DNA of 64,000 nucleotides, taken from NCBI RefSeq assembly GCF_963082655.1, contig NC_081556.1, forward strand, positions 72,897,227 to 72,961,226, given 5' to 3'. The translations under genes were made by a program, and so were the position numbers. The stretch's first letter is position 1. Every line of letters begins with the position of its first letter. Source of the DNA: Stomoxys calcitrans (taxonomy: Eukaryota; Arthropoda; Insecta; Diptera; Muscidae). Below, piece after piece: positions 1-11,766 of this stretch. The notes beneath the pieces are model-generated. The model was not told the origin of the DNA and made no database searches. It worked only from the letters and a program-made list of their open reading frames with translations.

Positions 1-460
1 TGAATTTTATTACCAAAATCAGTGTTCGGTTCGAAATGTGTTCATTCACCGTAACGTTGCGTCCAACAGCATCTTTGAAAAAATACGGTCCAATGATTCC
101 ACCAGCGTACAAACCACACCAAACAGTGCATTTTTCGGGATGCATGGGCAGTTCTTGAACGGCTTCTGGTTGCTCTTCACTCCAAATGCGGCAATTTTAC
201 TTATTTACGTAGCCATTCAACCAGAAATGAGCCTCATCGCTGAACAAAATTTGTCAAAATTTGAACACATTTCGAACCGAACACTGATTTTGGTAATAAA
301 ATTCAATGATTTGCAAGCGTTGCTCGTTAGTAAGTCTATTCATGATGAAATGTCAAAGCATACTGAGCATCTTTCTCTTTGACACCATGTCTGAAATCCC
401 ACGTGATCTGTCAAATACTAATGCATGAAAATCCTAACCTCAAAAAAATCACCCTTTATT
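1..460 (-). mobile_element. Foldback IS630/Tc1/mariner-like (DEAHF-type) element, cut by the window edge
   Basis: Read on the minus strand, about 40-250 encodes an internal piece of a DDE transposase (FSDEAHFWLN, then NCRIWSEEQPEA and WCGLYAGGIIGPYFF), the catalytic-core region of DEAHF-type mariner relatives. It is flanked by inverted copies of one terminal sequence: the incomplete left arm starts at base 1 and the right arm runs to about 460, ending in the same CTCAAAAAAATCACCCTTTA as the complete copy near 14 kb. The transposase N-terminus is joined directly to FSDEAHF, so the middle is deleted and the element cannot be autonomous. The positive-strand reading through this interval is a shadow. 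Confidence 0.85.
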
Positions 461-609
461 ACATATCAATGGCGGACAGCACAACACGTGTTGCGATATC
501 TTGCTTTCCTTGTCCATTTGCAAAGAAAACTCTCCTATCATTGAGCTCGTCTCGATAGAGAAACAAACAAAAATTGTAAAATTTAATGAGCTTCACATAG
601 AAAAAAAAT

Positions 610-960
610 TATTTCACCGTTATATACCGATTTAGACCAAACTTGGCATGCATTTTGGGAGCCATAGCAGATGTCATCGTCCAAAATTTCAGAAATATCG
701 AATAAAAATTGCGTCCTCGAGAGGCTCAAGACATCAAATCGGTTAGTCGCTATATCGGGTTATAGAAAGAATTCGACCAAGCTCAATGTCATAGCGGCAC
801 TAAACCTGCAAAATCTCAGCGAAATCAGATAATAATTGCACCCTCTAGTGTCTTAATAACTCATATCGGTTAATCGGTATATATGGGAGCTATATTCAAA
901 TATATGGCCCATTTTCATTCCCCAACAATCTACATGAAAAAGAAGTAACTGTGCAATATT
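610..960 (-). repeat. Degenerate HINE-A interior subrepeats
   Basis: Two decayed subrepeat units are visible: AAAATTTCAGAAATATCG with GCGTCCTCGAGAGGCTCAAG, then AAATCTCAGCGAAATCAG with GCACCCTCTAGTG. These match the interior of HINE-A read on the minus strand. No termini are preserved. Confidence 0.6.
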
Positions 961-3154
961 TGAAGCCAATTGCATTTTTCTCTTAAAACTCGTTCATTGG
1001 TTATTTTTTATTGGATTGACTCCATTGACTACCAATGTCCTCTCAGGAGGACATTTTGCTGCAGACAAGCCAACTAACATATATTCTCAAAATAAGCATT
1101 TTTGTGTTTCTTAGCACTCCAATTAACTAGTTGCAAAGAGAAAATAATTTTCTCATTGCTACTCTGAATTCGGTACTGGTTAATGGTTAAGAATCGTAAA
1201 AAACAGGAATCTTACAAAATCTGACTTTAGAATACATGAATACTTTTTGTTATTTCATTTAATATATTGGTGTTTTCCATAAATCCTTGCCGGCTGCCGA
1301 AAATATTGGCCCTTAATCCAGCATGAAACATAACAGAGATGTTTTTAAAACGCAAAAACTGTCTGATACAGACCATCGCAGTTGGGGGTGAAAGAATGAG
1401 AAGGGAGGGAAGTTTTATTACTGTTTGAAAGAAATGCGTAGAAAGTCAAATTTCTTCTTCACAAATTCAGTTGTGTATATACGCAATCGTAAATTTTCGA
1501 GTACAAGGACATAAAGATTGAATGTGATGGAGGGATCAAATCCACGCATATCCAGCTCAAAATTTCACTGCAATCACTACTCTATTTTTGTGCATAGGTA
1601 TGTATGTAGAAGAACATGCAATACAAACATAGCTGTTGCATAAAATTAAATTAACTCAAAGTTCCATAATCACTAGGATTGTATTTCTATAAATGTTTGT
1701 TTAGATATTTGCCAACAAAATGGGGATATTCTATTTTTTTGTCATGGGAGTGATTGTAACGAAATTTTTAAATTGTTGAATTAATACGTTTTTGTATAAC
1801 AGGTGCCAGAGATATTAATGTAGTTTTCAAGCTGTTGCTACTTGTTCTAGATACACAAATAAATGGATAAAAAAACTGCCGCTTGTACATAAATCTAGGA
1901 CAATGCGTAATTTGTTGGCGTTGTCATGTTATAAACCTCAAATGGAATCGAATGTCTGTCTATCTCATACTCAGACGTTTGTATTCACTCTGGAGTTGAT
2001 GATGCTGTGTTTTAGTATGTACTTAGCGTTCAGTTCACACTACTCAATGGCCAATGGCCATAGGGGAGGAAGTAGTCGCAAAATGTCGACGACGAAACTT
2101 TTTTGAAAGTTAAGTTCTGCAGAGTTGGTATGAAATTTAAGAAGGCACAACCCCGTGGTGTTCCCCACACAAGCACATGAAAGACAATGAAAGTTGTCGA
2201 GACGAAATAAGTACACACACACAAACACACAAAACCAGACGTATACAAGTTTCCAAACTTGTTTATTTATTTTTTTGTTTTTTTGACTACTATGACGTAA
2301 GCATTTTGGCATTTTTTTGAAGTTTTACTTTGTCTCTATTTGAGTTTTTCTTTGCATCGATAGATTGAATTGAGCTTTACGAACGGATAAATTGATAAAT
2401 CAATCATTTAAGTTTGTTTGAGGAAAATTGAATTTCTGTACACCCCGTCTTTATCTTAAACGAAATTGAAGCAGTGTATTGGAGCTTAAACCATGAGAAT
2501 AAGTATGTAGCCAAACAACTACAATTTTTTGGCTTGTGTTTTAGAGGTAAAATAAAAAGCAGATTTGTGTTTTTTTTTTTTGACGAATGTCACTGCCAAT
2601 TGTTTAACAAGAAATTGCTTAATTCGGGGATAAAAAACCCTATGACGTTATAAGAGTCATGCCACTTTAAAAACAATACAAAAAACAACAACGATTGAGT
2701 TTCTTGTGGCGGCACTTTGCTCATGATTCGTGATTTCACGTGAATCACACTACAAATTCGCGCCAATTCTAATCGTCAGTTTTCCAATAGAAATTTTTTC
2801 TAAGAACCAATGGATTAGAATTCACCTTTGTTGTTTTAAATATGAACAATGCTTCTTATTATGGCTTAAAATATGCCTATTTTGTTATTTTTATGTGTTA
2901 GCGAATACAATGCCAGTATTCCAGGCAGGACTACACATTGCCTGAGCAGCCAATTGATAAATAGTACTGTTCCACCATACCTGATAGAGCCAATTGAAGC
3001 TGCAATGTCTTGAGATTTTGTATCTGTGGGTATGCCTCTGGCGCCATGTAGCTAATTTTTCGAAATGAGGCCCAAAGACAATGGATGACAAATGGTTGCG
3101 AATGCGGGGGGCTGTGAAGGCTGCAGTATCATGTGGCCCCAAAAAACCTGAAGA
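961..3154. other. Unassigned AT-rich spacer
   Basis: No convincing coding exon, RNA gene or recognisable element was seen. Short open frames of 67-90 codons lack any familiar motif. A CA-rich stretch lies at about 2210-2237. It may be host intergenic or intronic DNA. Confidence 0.4.
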
Positions 3155-3335
3155 TGTTGTTGTTGTAGTGTTTCATCCATTCGGCTGCGGGGTTCTGTTA
3201 AATATTCAGATCTAGAAACTCTGCAACTTAGTTTGGTTGCACCTAGAGGGATTTGGTCCAAAGTCGAGTAAGCTTGGCTGGGCTGCTTAAACAGGTGGCG
3301 TGTGGTCCCAAGTTACCATCGGGTACACATGTATA
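3155..3335 (-). mobile_element. LINE-B 3' fragment (CAA-tailed)
   Basis: On the minus strand this ends in ACTACAACAACAACATC, preceded by sequence homologous to the 3' coding end of the larger LINE-B copy at 22083-23260. Both share the CCTGTTTAA core that encodes the LFNCPA-type motif and the stretch giving the terminal L-D-L residues. The reading frame is broken. It is a 5'-truncated insertion. Confidence 0.65.
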
Positions 3336-3376
3336 GCATTCATACTGCTTTCACTCAGTAGCAGTATGAATGCTAT
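3333..3376. repeat. Perfect 17-bp hairpin
   Basis: ATAGCATTCATACTGCT (3333-3349) is followed by a 10-nt spacer and its exact reverse complement (3360-3376). It sits between the LINE-B fragment and a tandem duplication. Function unknown. Confidence 0.85.
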
Positions 3377-3377
3377 C

Positions 3378-4090
3378 TAGTCCCGTCTAAATCCACCCCA
3401 ATTTTGGCCGGTGGATGGCTATCCACAACACAGTGTATGGGGGGATTCCAAACTATCTAATAGATACTGCCGAGACAGCATGTAGTTGCGTCTTGCACGG
3501 ATAGAATCTTTGCATTCTGAAGGGTCTGAATGTTATTCCACTGCGTTACGCGCTTTGCTGTGGCTGGCTCCAACCAAAATCTCCCTCAACTTTTCCGTCA
3601 TGATACGTCGCAGTCTGCTTGAAAAATATTTTAATAAACTAGGTTAGGTTAGGTTGGAGAGCATGCTACTAAACTAGATGTTGCAGCGATTTCTACAGTA
3701 GCTGCGAGCACGTTGGAAACTATTTAAAATAGTCCCGTCTAAATCCACCCCAATTTTGGGCGGTGGATGCCTATCCACACCACAGTGTATGGGGGGATGG
3801 TATCTGCGATAGCAGCCCAGTAGATACTGCCGAAACAGCATGTAGTTGCGTCTCGCACGGATAGAATCTTTGCATTCTGAAGGGTCTGAAAATTATTCCA
3901 CTACGTTACGCGCTTTGCTGTGGCTGGCTCCAACAAAAATCTCCCTCAACTTTTCCGTCATGATACGTCACAGTCTGTTTGAAAAATATTTTAATAGACT
4001 AGGTTAGGTTAGGTTGGAGGGCATGCTACTAAACTAGATGTTGCAGCGATTTCTGCAGTAGCTGTGAGCACGTTAGAAGCTATTTAAAAC
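3378..4090. repeat. Tandem duplication, unit about 353 bp
   Basis: The segment starting AGTCCCGTCTAAATCCACCC at about 3378 begins again at 3731 and is nearly identical along its length. Differences include an altered stretch after GTATGGGGGGAT and scattered substitutions. Each unit carries an internal AGGTTAGGTTAGGTT tract (about 3641 and 4000). No coding potential was recognised. Confidence 0.85.
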
Positions 4091-4199
4091 ATCAATCCCA
4101 TGGCAGCCGGTTGTACGTACCAGATTGACCCGATAGAATTCTTCGTCGTCAAGGGCTGCCGCCTCAGTGTATAACACACTGCTACAACAACAACAACAT
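4091..4199 (+). mobile_element. CAA-tailed short retroelement (SINE-like)
   Basis: It starts near CAATCCCATGGCAGCCGGTT and ends AACACACTGCTACAACAACAACAAC. Related copies lie at 19425-19540 and 33163-33252. The 3' tail resembles that of LINE-B (ACACACTG then ACAACAACAACAA), suggesting a SINE or short derivative mobilised by that LINE. No clear Pol III A/B boxes were seen, so SINE status is an inference. Confidence 0.6.
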
Positions 4200-5555
4200 T
4201 TAAAACATCAGGTGTGTCCCGCAATAAAAGGTATAAAGAATTTCACTTTAGGATCTTATTGTTTGAAGACTTGTCAAAATTTGCAAGTTTTTAGGCTTTT
4301 AAAGTGATCTGGCTGGTTCAACCGTAGGTACTAGAAGGTCTACTGTTCCTGATTGCCCCTTAAACCATAAATCTTACGTTACAATATTCCAAACTATCTA
4401 ATAGATACCCTCGTCCCATAAGTATAGCAAAAATTCTAATTTTAAGTTAAAACGAGAATAAACTCGAAAATATTCTTTTTATTGAAAGCCACCGCAAATC
4501 AATGCAACGGCATTGCCACAGGCACACTGCGATGAAAACAATTAAATGATACGTATAAAGTGTAGGGCTTTTTTTGTATAACCACGGAAATGCTTCTTTT
4601 ACTTACATTTATGTACATAAGAGTTTCTTCTTTAGCACATGGGTCTGAGCAAGGAGTACATATCATCTTGATATATAGATGTACACATGTAAGTGAAGTG
4701 ATGTCAGCTACTGGCGCCAAAAAGAAGCCTATACAAGGAGTAAGCGTGTATTTGAACAATAAACAAGTGGTTCCCCATCCATGGTGCTGCGTATACTCTG
4801 GCCAGACAATCGCAGTAATCCAACATGGCCAGATCTACATACATATGTGGGCTCTTTCACCACCCATCCATTCACTAGCGTTCACTCACCCCCTGGAGTA
4901 TAGTTATATGTTGCCAGTATCACAAGAAAAATAGACTCTCAATGGACATTACTGGCATACAGTATGAAACAGAAGACAATGTGTGTGCTTCCCCCAACGA
5001 AAATGTCCTGAAATTCTACCAAAGACAGTTCCCAAGCAACTCATGTTTGTTAGCCCATTAATGGTCAAGATAATTTGTTTCCTTGGAAACTATATGAGTG
5101 ACTTTGGGGAATTCCTTCACATTCCCTAAATAATGATAAAATAAGGATAATGACGCAACACATTGTCTATAATTGTCATGATAAATTAAATTTTCTAATT
5201 AAAAAAGTGCAAGTGCTGACGACACTTCTCTGGAGTCTAATCTGGTTATATTATCCTTAATGGGAGAGTTGCGAAGCTGCAATTAAATAATGGATCGACT
5301 ATTGCAACTCAACTATATATACCCAATACAAGAGTATATGAATAAATAATGCAAATTTTCAACCAAATTGGTTGATAGCCAGATTGAATAGATAGGTCTT
5401 TTTGATAGGTCAAAACATAAAAAGGAAGAATTTCTACATTGTTTCGATAGATAAGTATTTTAATGCGTTCAGACCAAATCTGTTTTGGGTAAAATTGGGT
5501 AAAAAAATCAAAAATCTTGCAAAAATTCTTGGAATACGCAAAATTGTGAATATTT
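4200..5555. other. Unassigned spacer
   Basis: No recognisable gene or element. A 114-codon open frame at 4590-4934 has no familiar motif, skewed composition and no supporting splice or homology signal, so it is not called as a gene. Confidence 0.4.
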
Positions 5556-5865
5556 GAGGTTAAGTTAGGTTTAAGTGGGTGTATGCCATCCGACTCACTT
5601 AGAGGTTTTCGTCTATTGTGATAGGAGAAGGAAGATGCCTTCTATTTCCTATCGTTGAACCATCCAGATCGCTTTAAAAAGCCCGAATGTTCACAACAGA
5701 ACCTAAAGTGGAACTCCTTCTGAATGCCAGTGCGAGAACACACACAGCAAATGTTCTATAGTCTCTACTTCCTGGACGTTCTCACAGCTTCTGCAAAAGT
5801 CGTTACTTGCAACGTTCAGTCTGTCAGCATGTTTTCCAATTAGACAGTGACCAAAACCTTAAAAG
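5556..5865 (-). mobile_element. LINE-C 3' end fragment
   Basis: On the minus strand this matches the C-terminal and 3' untranslated part of LINE-C at 13380-13825: a cysteine-rich segment, a phrase equivalent to SLGFLK, and a 3' end resembling GTCTAAGTGAGT with a decayed CCTAA-type tail (left end, about 5556-5575). Stops and frameshifts are present. Confidence 0.65.
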
Positions 5866-5956
5866 GTATGTCAAATAATATCGCTATACAAAAGTGGTAC
5901 CGGTAAAAAGGTGTCAAATTTGATATACTCTAAAGTGGTACAACGGTAACACTGGT

Positions 5957-6055
5957 GGGTACCACAGTAGCAAGAGAACAACCCCTCTGGTGGGAATCGA
6001 ACCGCCGCAACGGTAACTCGAGCACGTTACTTAATCAGCTACCAGGGCACTTAAG
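5957..6055 (-). mobile_element. SINE2 fragment (tRNA-derived)
   Basis: The reverse complement has a B-box-like GGTTCGATTCCCACC and a 5' tRNA-like GGTAGCTGATTAAG, followed by CTTGCTACTGTGGTACC, the same order as complete SINE2 at 36729-36888. The 3' half is missing. Confidence 0.6.
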
Positions 6056-6427
6056 CTTAGGGTAAAAGGCATTACACATTAATAATTGATTTGTTTTACA
6101 TTTACGATAATACAGACATGTGATGGAACCCCATTTCCTCAGAGAAAATATATTTCATCAACATTGTCCAGTAAAACTTATGACATGTTCATCTGAAATT
6201 CAAGGTTTAAAAATGTTCTCTTGTGCTCTTAGCTCTTTGTTGAATGAAGTTAATTATATATGGTTTGCATTTTTGATGCAAATGGATATATTGGCAATCG
6301 TCATTATTCAAATTTTTTATGAAGTTCGGGTCCTCTCTACTTAATGGCTTTATTGCATCCTAGTAATAGAACTGCGGATTTCGCAACGCGTGATTTATCA
6401 ATCGCCACTATTTTCTCTATTTGATTT

Positions 6428-6695
6428 GGCCACCGTAGCTCAGAGGCTAGCATGTCCGTATTTGACTCTGAACGTCTGAGGAGAATAGCAGAAAAAAGTT
6501 TTAGCAGTGGGTGTCCTCTTCTAGTGCTGGCAACACTTGTGAGGTAATTACTTTAGGTAATTAGTTGTGTAAACTTCTCTACTAATGCTTCGCTCGGCGG
6601 CAAGCCGTTCTGAATCGGCAATAAAAGGGGGTCCCTTATCATTGCGCATAAACTCATTGATATTTGATGGAACTTTTGTGGGCAAATTTGCATTT
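6428..6695 (+). mobile_element. SINE1 (tRNA-derived), B box lost
   Basis: It opens with GCCACCGTAGCTCAGAGGCTAG, an A-box-bearing tRNA-like head, and continues with the SINE1 body: GTGCTGGCAACACTTGTGAGG, CGGCAAGCCGTTCTGAATCGG, CTTATCATTG and GGGCAAATTTGCATTTG. The B box region is deleted. Confidence 0.75.
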
Positions 6696-7039
6696 GAGTT
6701 TTCTCTTTTATTTGTATCCCGATGGATGCTTAATAATCTTGCGTTTGTGCGAATGTTTTTGATAAAATTATAGCACATGTGGTCTGGAAGCACTTGTTTA
6801 CAGCAGTTTGCAGCTTTGGTTGTACATAATGCCACAGTAAAGAAGCTTTTTCGCCTCCATATGCTAGTTTTGCGGCATTCTAAATCAGATTTACGATAGC
6901 AGTTTTGTTTAGAACAAACGTTAGCTTATCCGCCTATGACGCTGATTGTCTGTCTGGATTAGCATTAGATATGGAATGGAAAGTATTTTGTATTCAAAGA
7001 TTTTAAGATTAAATAGTCGGAAGGTTTCTAAACAGCAAA

Positions 7040-7135
7040 GAAATTAGGCCACCTCTCGACCAAAACGCAGATGGAAAGACCTAGTTGTGAAAGACATCTC
7101 GAACTTGGTGTCAGAGATTCTAATGGAACAAATAT
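7040..7135 (+). mobile_element. LINE-E C-terminal remnant
   Basis: One frame reads RPKRRWKDLVVKDISNLVSE, matching the RWKDQVVEDISKLG segment of LINE-E at 61830-62245. This R-W-K-D tail is familiar from the C-terminus of many arthropod non-LTR retrotransposon polyproteins. Only about 30 codons remain. Confidence 0.55.
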
Positions 7136-7259
7136 TCTGTCATAGCCAATTAAAGTAAAGTCGAAAGGTTTAATTTCTCAACATAGAAACTTTTAACGAA
7201 CACAAAATTTAAATGAAAAAAAAAACTCCTGAATATGGCCCCTGAATAATTCAATTGTG

Positions 7260-7555
7260 AGCAAAACCGTAGCGCAGAGGTTAGTATGTCCGCCTGTGAC
7301 ACTGAACGCCTGAGTTCGAATCCTGGTTTTCCCCTCCTAATGCTGGCAACATTTGTGAGGTACTATGCCATGTAAAACTTCTCTCCAAAGAGGTGTCGCA
7401 CTGCGGCACGTCGTTCGGACTCGGCTATAAAAAGGAGGCCCTTTATTATTGAGCTTAAACTTGAATCGGACTGCACTCATTGACATATGAGAAGTTGGCC
7501 TCTGTTCCTTAGTGGAATGTTCGTGGGCAAAATTTGCAAATTTGCAAAATATTTG
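7260..7555 (+). mobile_element. SINE1 (tRNA-derived), nearly complete
   Basis: Head CCGTAGCGCAGAGGTTAG (A box) and AGTTCGAATCC (B box) are followed by the standard body: TGCTGGCAACATTTGTGAGG, CACTGCGGCACGTCG, CGGACTCGGC, ACTGCACTCATTG and GGGCAAAATTTGC. This is one of the clearest copies. A short internal piece after the B box is missing relative to copies at 21805 and 23788. Confidence 0.85.
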
Positions 7556-7650
7556 TCAACGTATTTTCCATTGTCCACTTAGATCGAAAGTTATGCGGGA
7601 ATATGCAGGCACATCACAACAAAGGGGAAACATCGCATTGGCATATTGCA

Positions 7651-7698
7651 ACCATGGTCGATCTTGCAATTGACCATGGTCGATTATTGCAATTGATA
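7651..7698 (+). repeat. Short tandem duplication
   Basis: CCATGGTCGAT..TTGCAATTGA occurs twice in immediate succession with small differences. Confidence 0.75.
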
Positions 7699-7699
7699 T

Positions 7700-8433
7700 T
7701 GCGTACCTCTCCTATGATTATTTAAATTAGGTGACATTTTTGTTGTGTACATACACATACTCGTTTGCTCACATTGGATTGCTCAATGCCACGACAAAGT
7801 AGAGGTCAAGGGTCATCGCCATTCGTTAATTTCAATGGGAACATGACAATTTCTTATTATCAAGCATTTGTGGGCACAGAGATTTGTGAGGCTTTTATTA
7901 CAGTTTACAAGGCCTTTGTTGGAACGCTATGCAAATTATATTTAATCCATGACGTGCCCTTCGTTGATTGTAGTTATGAAATTAATTGTATTTCCTAGAC
8001 ATACATTCATGCATTCTTGCAAAGGCCTTGATTTGGGATAAGCGGAGATGTCTGAATTTTCAACAATTCACAGCTGTGAATGCTTTTATAAAAGGTTCTA
8101 GAACGCATTTGAAACTTAATCACCATTTTCTGAGAATATCGGTACGTATCACAAGTGTAACATTGTTATTACTTTGCCTGGGCTTACTCATAACCGATAA
8201 GACAATAACATTCAGATGTTGCTTGATGAAATTCCAAAGACTTTCATTCTTATATTAAAATAATGATTAATATGTTTAATTTCCGTTTTCCGCCATGACA
8301 CCGATTGCAGAAAGTTATTTTTAAGTGCTTGCAATTTGTTTGTTTTTTGTCGATTGTATTGCATTGATACTCATGTGTGAAGTATGTATATACATATTAA
8401 AACGTCTGATATATGGTATAAACTAATAGCATT
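7700..8433. other. Unassigned spacer
   Basis: Contains open frames of 77 and 90 codons without recognisable motifs. No element or host exon could be supported. Confidence 0.35.
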
Positions 8434-8665
8434 CTATAGGATGGGGGTATACTAACTTCGGATGGGGAACTACTACCATTGTAATTCATCGATATAGTGA
8501 TCTGAGACTCAACACAGTACAAATATTCTTGATCGTCTGACATTCTGTCTTTTGAAGGAGTAAAGCTAGGTATTTGAAATTTTGCGCCAGTACTCCTTAA
8601 TGGGCCAAATCGGTCCAAGTTTTGATATAACTGCCGTATAAACCGATCTCCCAATTGGACTACTT
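8434..8665 (+). mobile_element. HINE-A 5' fragment
   Basis: Starts at CTATAGGATGGGGGTATACTAAC, the second arm of the HINE-A 5' hairpin. It continues through TATTCTTGATCGTC, GAAGGAGTAAAGCTAG, TTGAAATTTTGCGCC and one subrepeat ending CCGTATAAACCGATCTCCC. The 3' half is absent. Confidence 0.75.
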
Positions 8666-8779
8666 GATAGAGCTGGCAAAATACCGATGCACTATCGATA
8701 TTTTATTTTTTTTCTGTATATCGATTGATATTTTTCCTGTCGATACTTTCGACAAAGTTCATTTTTTTTTAATTAAACA

Positions 8780-9115
8780 AATCTATGGCGAGATCCGACT
8801 TGACTGAAATTTTGCAAGTGGCAGTTTGCTTCGACTGTACCAATATGCCAGCCCGTGATAGCTGTGAGCACCACACAGGCTGGTACATTGAGGTCCGATC
8901 TCTGTGGTGTTCATTGCTGTCACGAAAGCTTAGCTGCGAGCTTCCGGGCGCTTTTACAGGTTGCGTATAGTGGAATGCTCCATACTGAATATCTGCAGCA
9001 ATCAGCGGTATCGAGCGGAGAGTCTCAGTGACAGGCCGAGAGGCCGGCTCTTGCACAAATACTAAGTGCCTACGATACTCGATATGACAAGGTGAGTTAT
9101 TGGCTGGTGCGATTT
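8780..9115 (+). mobile_element. Hairpin repeat family (CAA-associated), one unit
   Basis: Carries an inverted repeat of GAGCACCACACAG (about 8869) with CTGTGGTGTTC (about 8900), then GTATAGTGGAATGCTCCATAC, CAATCAGCGGTATCGAGCG and ATGACAAGGTGAGTTATTGG. Related units occur on the minus strand at 22610-22850 and 25270-25950. No open frame is shared among copies, so it is probably a non-coding short element. Confidence 0.65.
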
Positions 9116-9149
9116 AGGCGAAATTTTGTGTGCTCTCTTACAGTAACCT

Positions 9150-10459
9150 AAAAATAAAAATTTGGTATCCAAATTTCGGATGGGGTACCTAGGGGGGCAG
9201 CCCCACCCCAAAACCTACCATATATATAAAGACCAATCATGACAATATGGGACTCAAATGAAAGGTATTTAAGAGTAGAAAACGGGGGGGACCACCCCAA
9301 CCTACAAAACACCCCTAAATCGGACATATTTACCGACCTTGACAATATGGGACTCAAATGAGAGGTATATCTAAATGTGGCACCAAGTTTCTGGGGGTGC
9401 ACCCCTTTCGCAAAACATCCCCCAAACAGGACTTATTTACTGATCATGGCAATATGGATCTCAAATAAAAGGTATTTAAGTGTAGAATACGAATCTGATA
9501 TCCAAATGTGGGAACAAGGGAAACAAAAACAACCCCCAAAGAGGACAAATTTGCTACAATAGTAATATGGGGCTCAAACGAAAGGTCTTTGGGAGTAAAG
9601 CACGAATCTGATATCAATATTCGGGAAAGTGTGTATGGGGCCACCACACCCCCATAACACCACCCAAATAGGAAGTATTTGCTGACCATTGCAATATGAG
9701 GCTTAAATAAGAGGTATTTTAGAGAAGAACACGAATCTCATATATGTTATCAAAGCCAAGTCACTGAACGGCCGCTCCATCCCCCAAAACGGGTAATGTT
9801 TACCGACTATGGAAATATGGGGCTCAAATGAAAGGTATTTGGGAGTAGACCACGAATCTGATGTCAACATTCAGGACCAACTGCCTAGGGGACGTCTCAC
9901 CCCCATAACATCGTCCAAATAGAACATATTTGTTCACCATGACAATTTTGGGTCTTAAAGGGAGTGGAACTCGATATTGATTGATAAACCGAACATATGC
10001 AGACTTTTGCAATAAGGGGTTTAAATGAAAGGTATTTGAGATTAGAAAACGAATTTTGAGGCCAATGGCAATATGGGGTTCTAATAAATGATATTTAAGA
10101 GAAGAGCACGATGCTGGTATTTTTTCTGGACCATGGGTCTAAGGGACCACCTCACCCCCCAAAACACCCCTAAATCGGACATCATGCCAATATCGAGTTG
10201 ATATAAGGACTTTTAATAATGGAGTATATCTAACACCCAAACGTGAATGACCCTAAACCCTGGAGCGAATTCATACACCAGTAAAGATCATAAGGGATTC
10301 AGATAAAGGCATTTATATTGTTATGCTTTTGCGACATACTTATATTATTTTCGTAGCATGGTATTTCAGAAAAAGCTATTTTATTGTCAGAAATAAACAT
10401 TCAAGGCATAATTTTATAAAGTAAAAGAAGGCGCAACGGAGCGGGTCCGGTTCAGCTAG
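9150..10459 (+). mobile_element. Non-autonomous Helitron-like element with internal degenerate array
   Basis: About ten degenerate units of roughly 100-130 bp repeat the phrase CAATATGGGGCTCAAATGAAAGGTATTT, each with a C-rich section (CCCCCAAA) and GAATCTGATATCCAA. The right end is GGCGCAACGGAGCGGGTCCGG then TTCAGCTAG, with T following. A GC-rich potential hairpin followed by CTAG-T is typical of Helitron 3' ends. A second, collinear copy lies at 52795-54672 with an equivalent end. The 5' terminus was not pinned down. Open frames inside are by-products of the array. Confidence 0.7.
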
Positions 10460-10460
10460 T

Positions 10461-11766
10461 AATAATATAAATATTAAAACAAAAATAAAATAAATTGACA
10501 AAAAATAAAGGAAAATAAAAAATTCAAATTGTAACCTAAGGCACATTTAATTGTTTTAAACATTGTGAATGTCCTTTATACAAGACAATTCAGTAACGGT
10601 AAATTTCCTTAAAATATTTAACTGAGTGGTGCCAATAACTCTCAAATTGATTTAGAAAGAAATCACAAATTGAACAACATACCGAAGAAAGGGTTTCAAT
10701 CTTTAATTGTGAGAATTATTGTTTTGAAATCGTAACCAGGCATTATTTGTTGACCACATTTTGATGTCCTACATCTACGAAACTACTACAGTTTGCCAGA
10801 TAACAAAATTAAATTTGAGAATAAAGTAAATATTTCTTTGCTTTTCTGATTGTGTAAGACCAACGTGAACAAATATATTCGCAAAACATTCTAATCACAC
10901 TGCGAAGCGCCTTTATTTACCACTACTGTAGGAAGTGCAGTGTACTGATCTCGTAACTCCATTCGTACCTCATAGAAACATGGATATGAGACACAATTAA
11001 ATTAATTTTTTTTAATTATTCCACATAATATATACTACTATGCTTTACCAAACATAACAAATATAAACACCATAAATAAGGTAAACATAGGTTCATTAAC
11101 GTTAAAGATAGGGTAAAATACAAAAAAAAAATCAGTCCTATAGTGGTAGGTATCCATGGGTCGGCCTAGCCAAATCTAAGACACATAAGTACTATGTATT
11201 TGTTGAAGTAAGACGATAAATATATTGAAGTTTTGAGAAGGAAAAACCACTTGAAGAAACAAAGGCATATACAGTGACACAGAAAAGTTGGCATACCATC
11301 TCGTAAATGACTGTTACGCAATTGGGAAAAGATTTTGAAAAAAATTAGCTAATATTTATACTGCTAACTAAAGGAAGCAGATAAACGTTATCAAAACAAA
11401 ATTTTAATATTTTAAAACATGCTCTTTGGGTGTGATATTAAGACTTACTTTTTATCATCGCGTTAAAATGTCACTGAGCTTTATTTGAAAACATCGTAAC
11501 TTCTTAGAGGTATTCATTTCATACCGAGTATCAAAATTTGTTTAGATTCATGGGTCAGACGCTTTTAACGCACATCCACATCTGTGATTCAAATACAAAA
11601 CATTGTAATTGTCTTATGTTTTAATTTTTTGATAAACGATGGAATAGTTCGAATAAATCGACAAAAATGAATAGATCAATAATTTGTATTGGCCCAAGAC
11701 CATACAACACCACCATAGCACAGATGTATTTGTTTCCGATCGTCTTCAAACTTGACATAGGCATCC
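10461..11766. other. Unassigned AT-rich spacer
   Basis: No gene or recognisable element seen; very AT-rich at 10461-10560 and again near 11000-11130. Confidence 0.4.

Noticed and set aside
3641..4015. TTAGG telomeric repeats
   Set aside because: Only two to three units, always embedded in or ending retroelements; Diptera lack TTAGG telomeres.
4590..4934. 114-codon open frame as a host gene
   Set aside because: No motif, no supporting splice or start context, and an 86-codon antisense frame overlaps it.
9150..10459. CRISPR array from spaced similar units
   Set aside because: Units are 100-130 bp, degenerate along their whole length and without unique spacers; the organism is a eukaryote.
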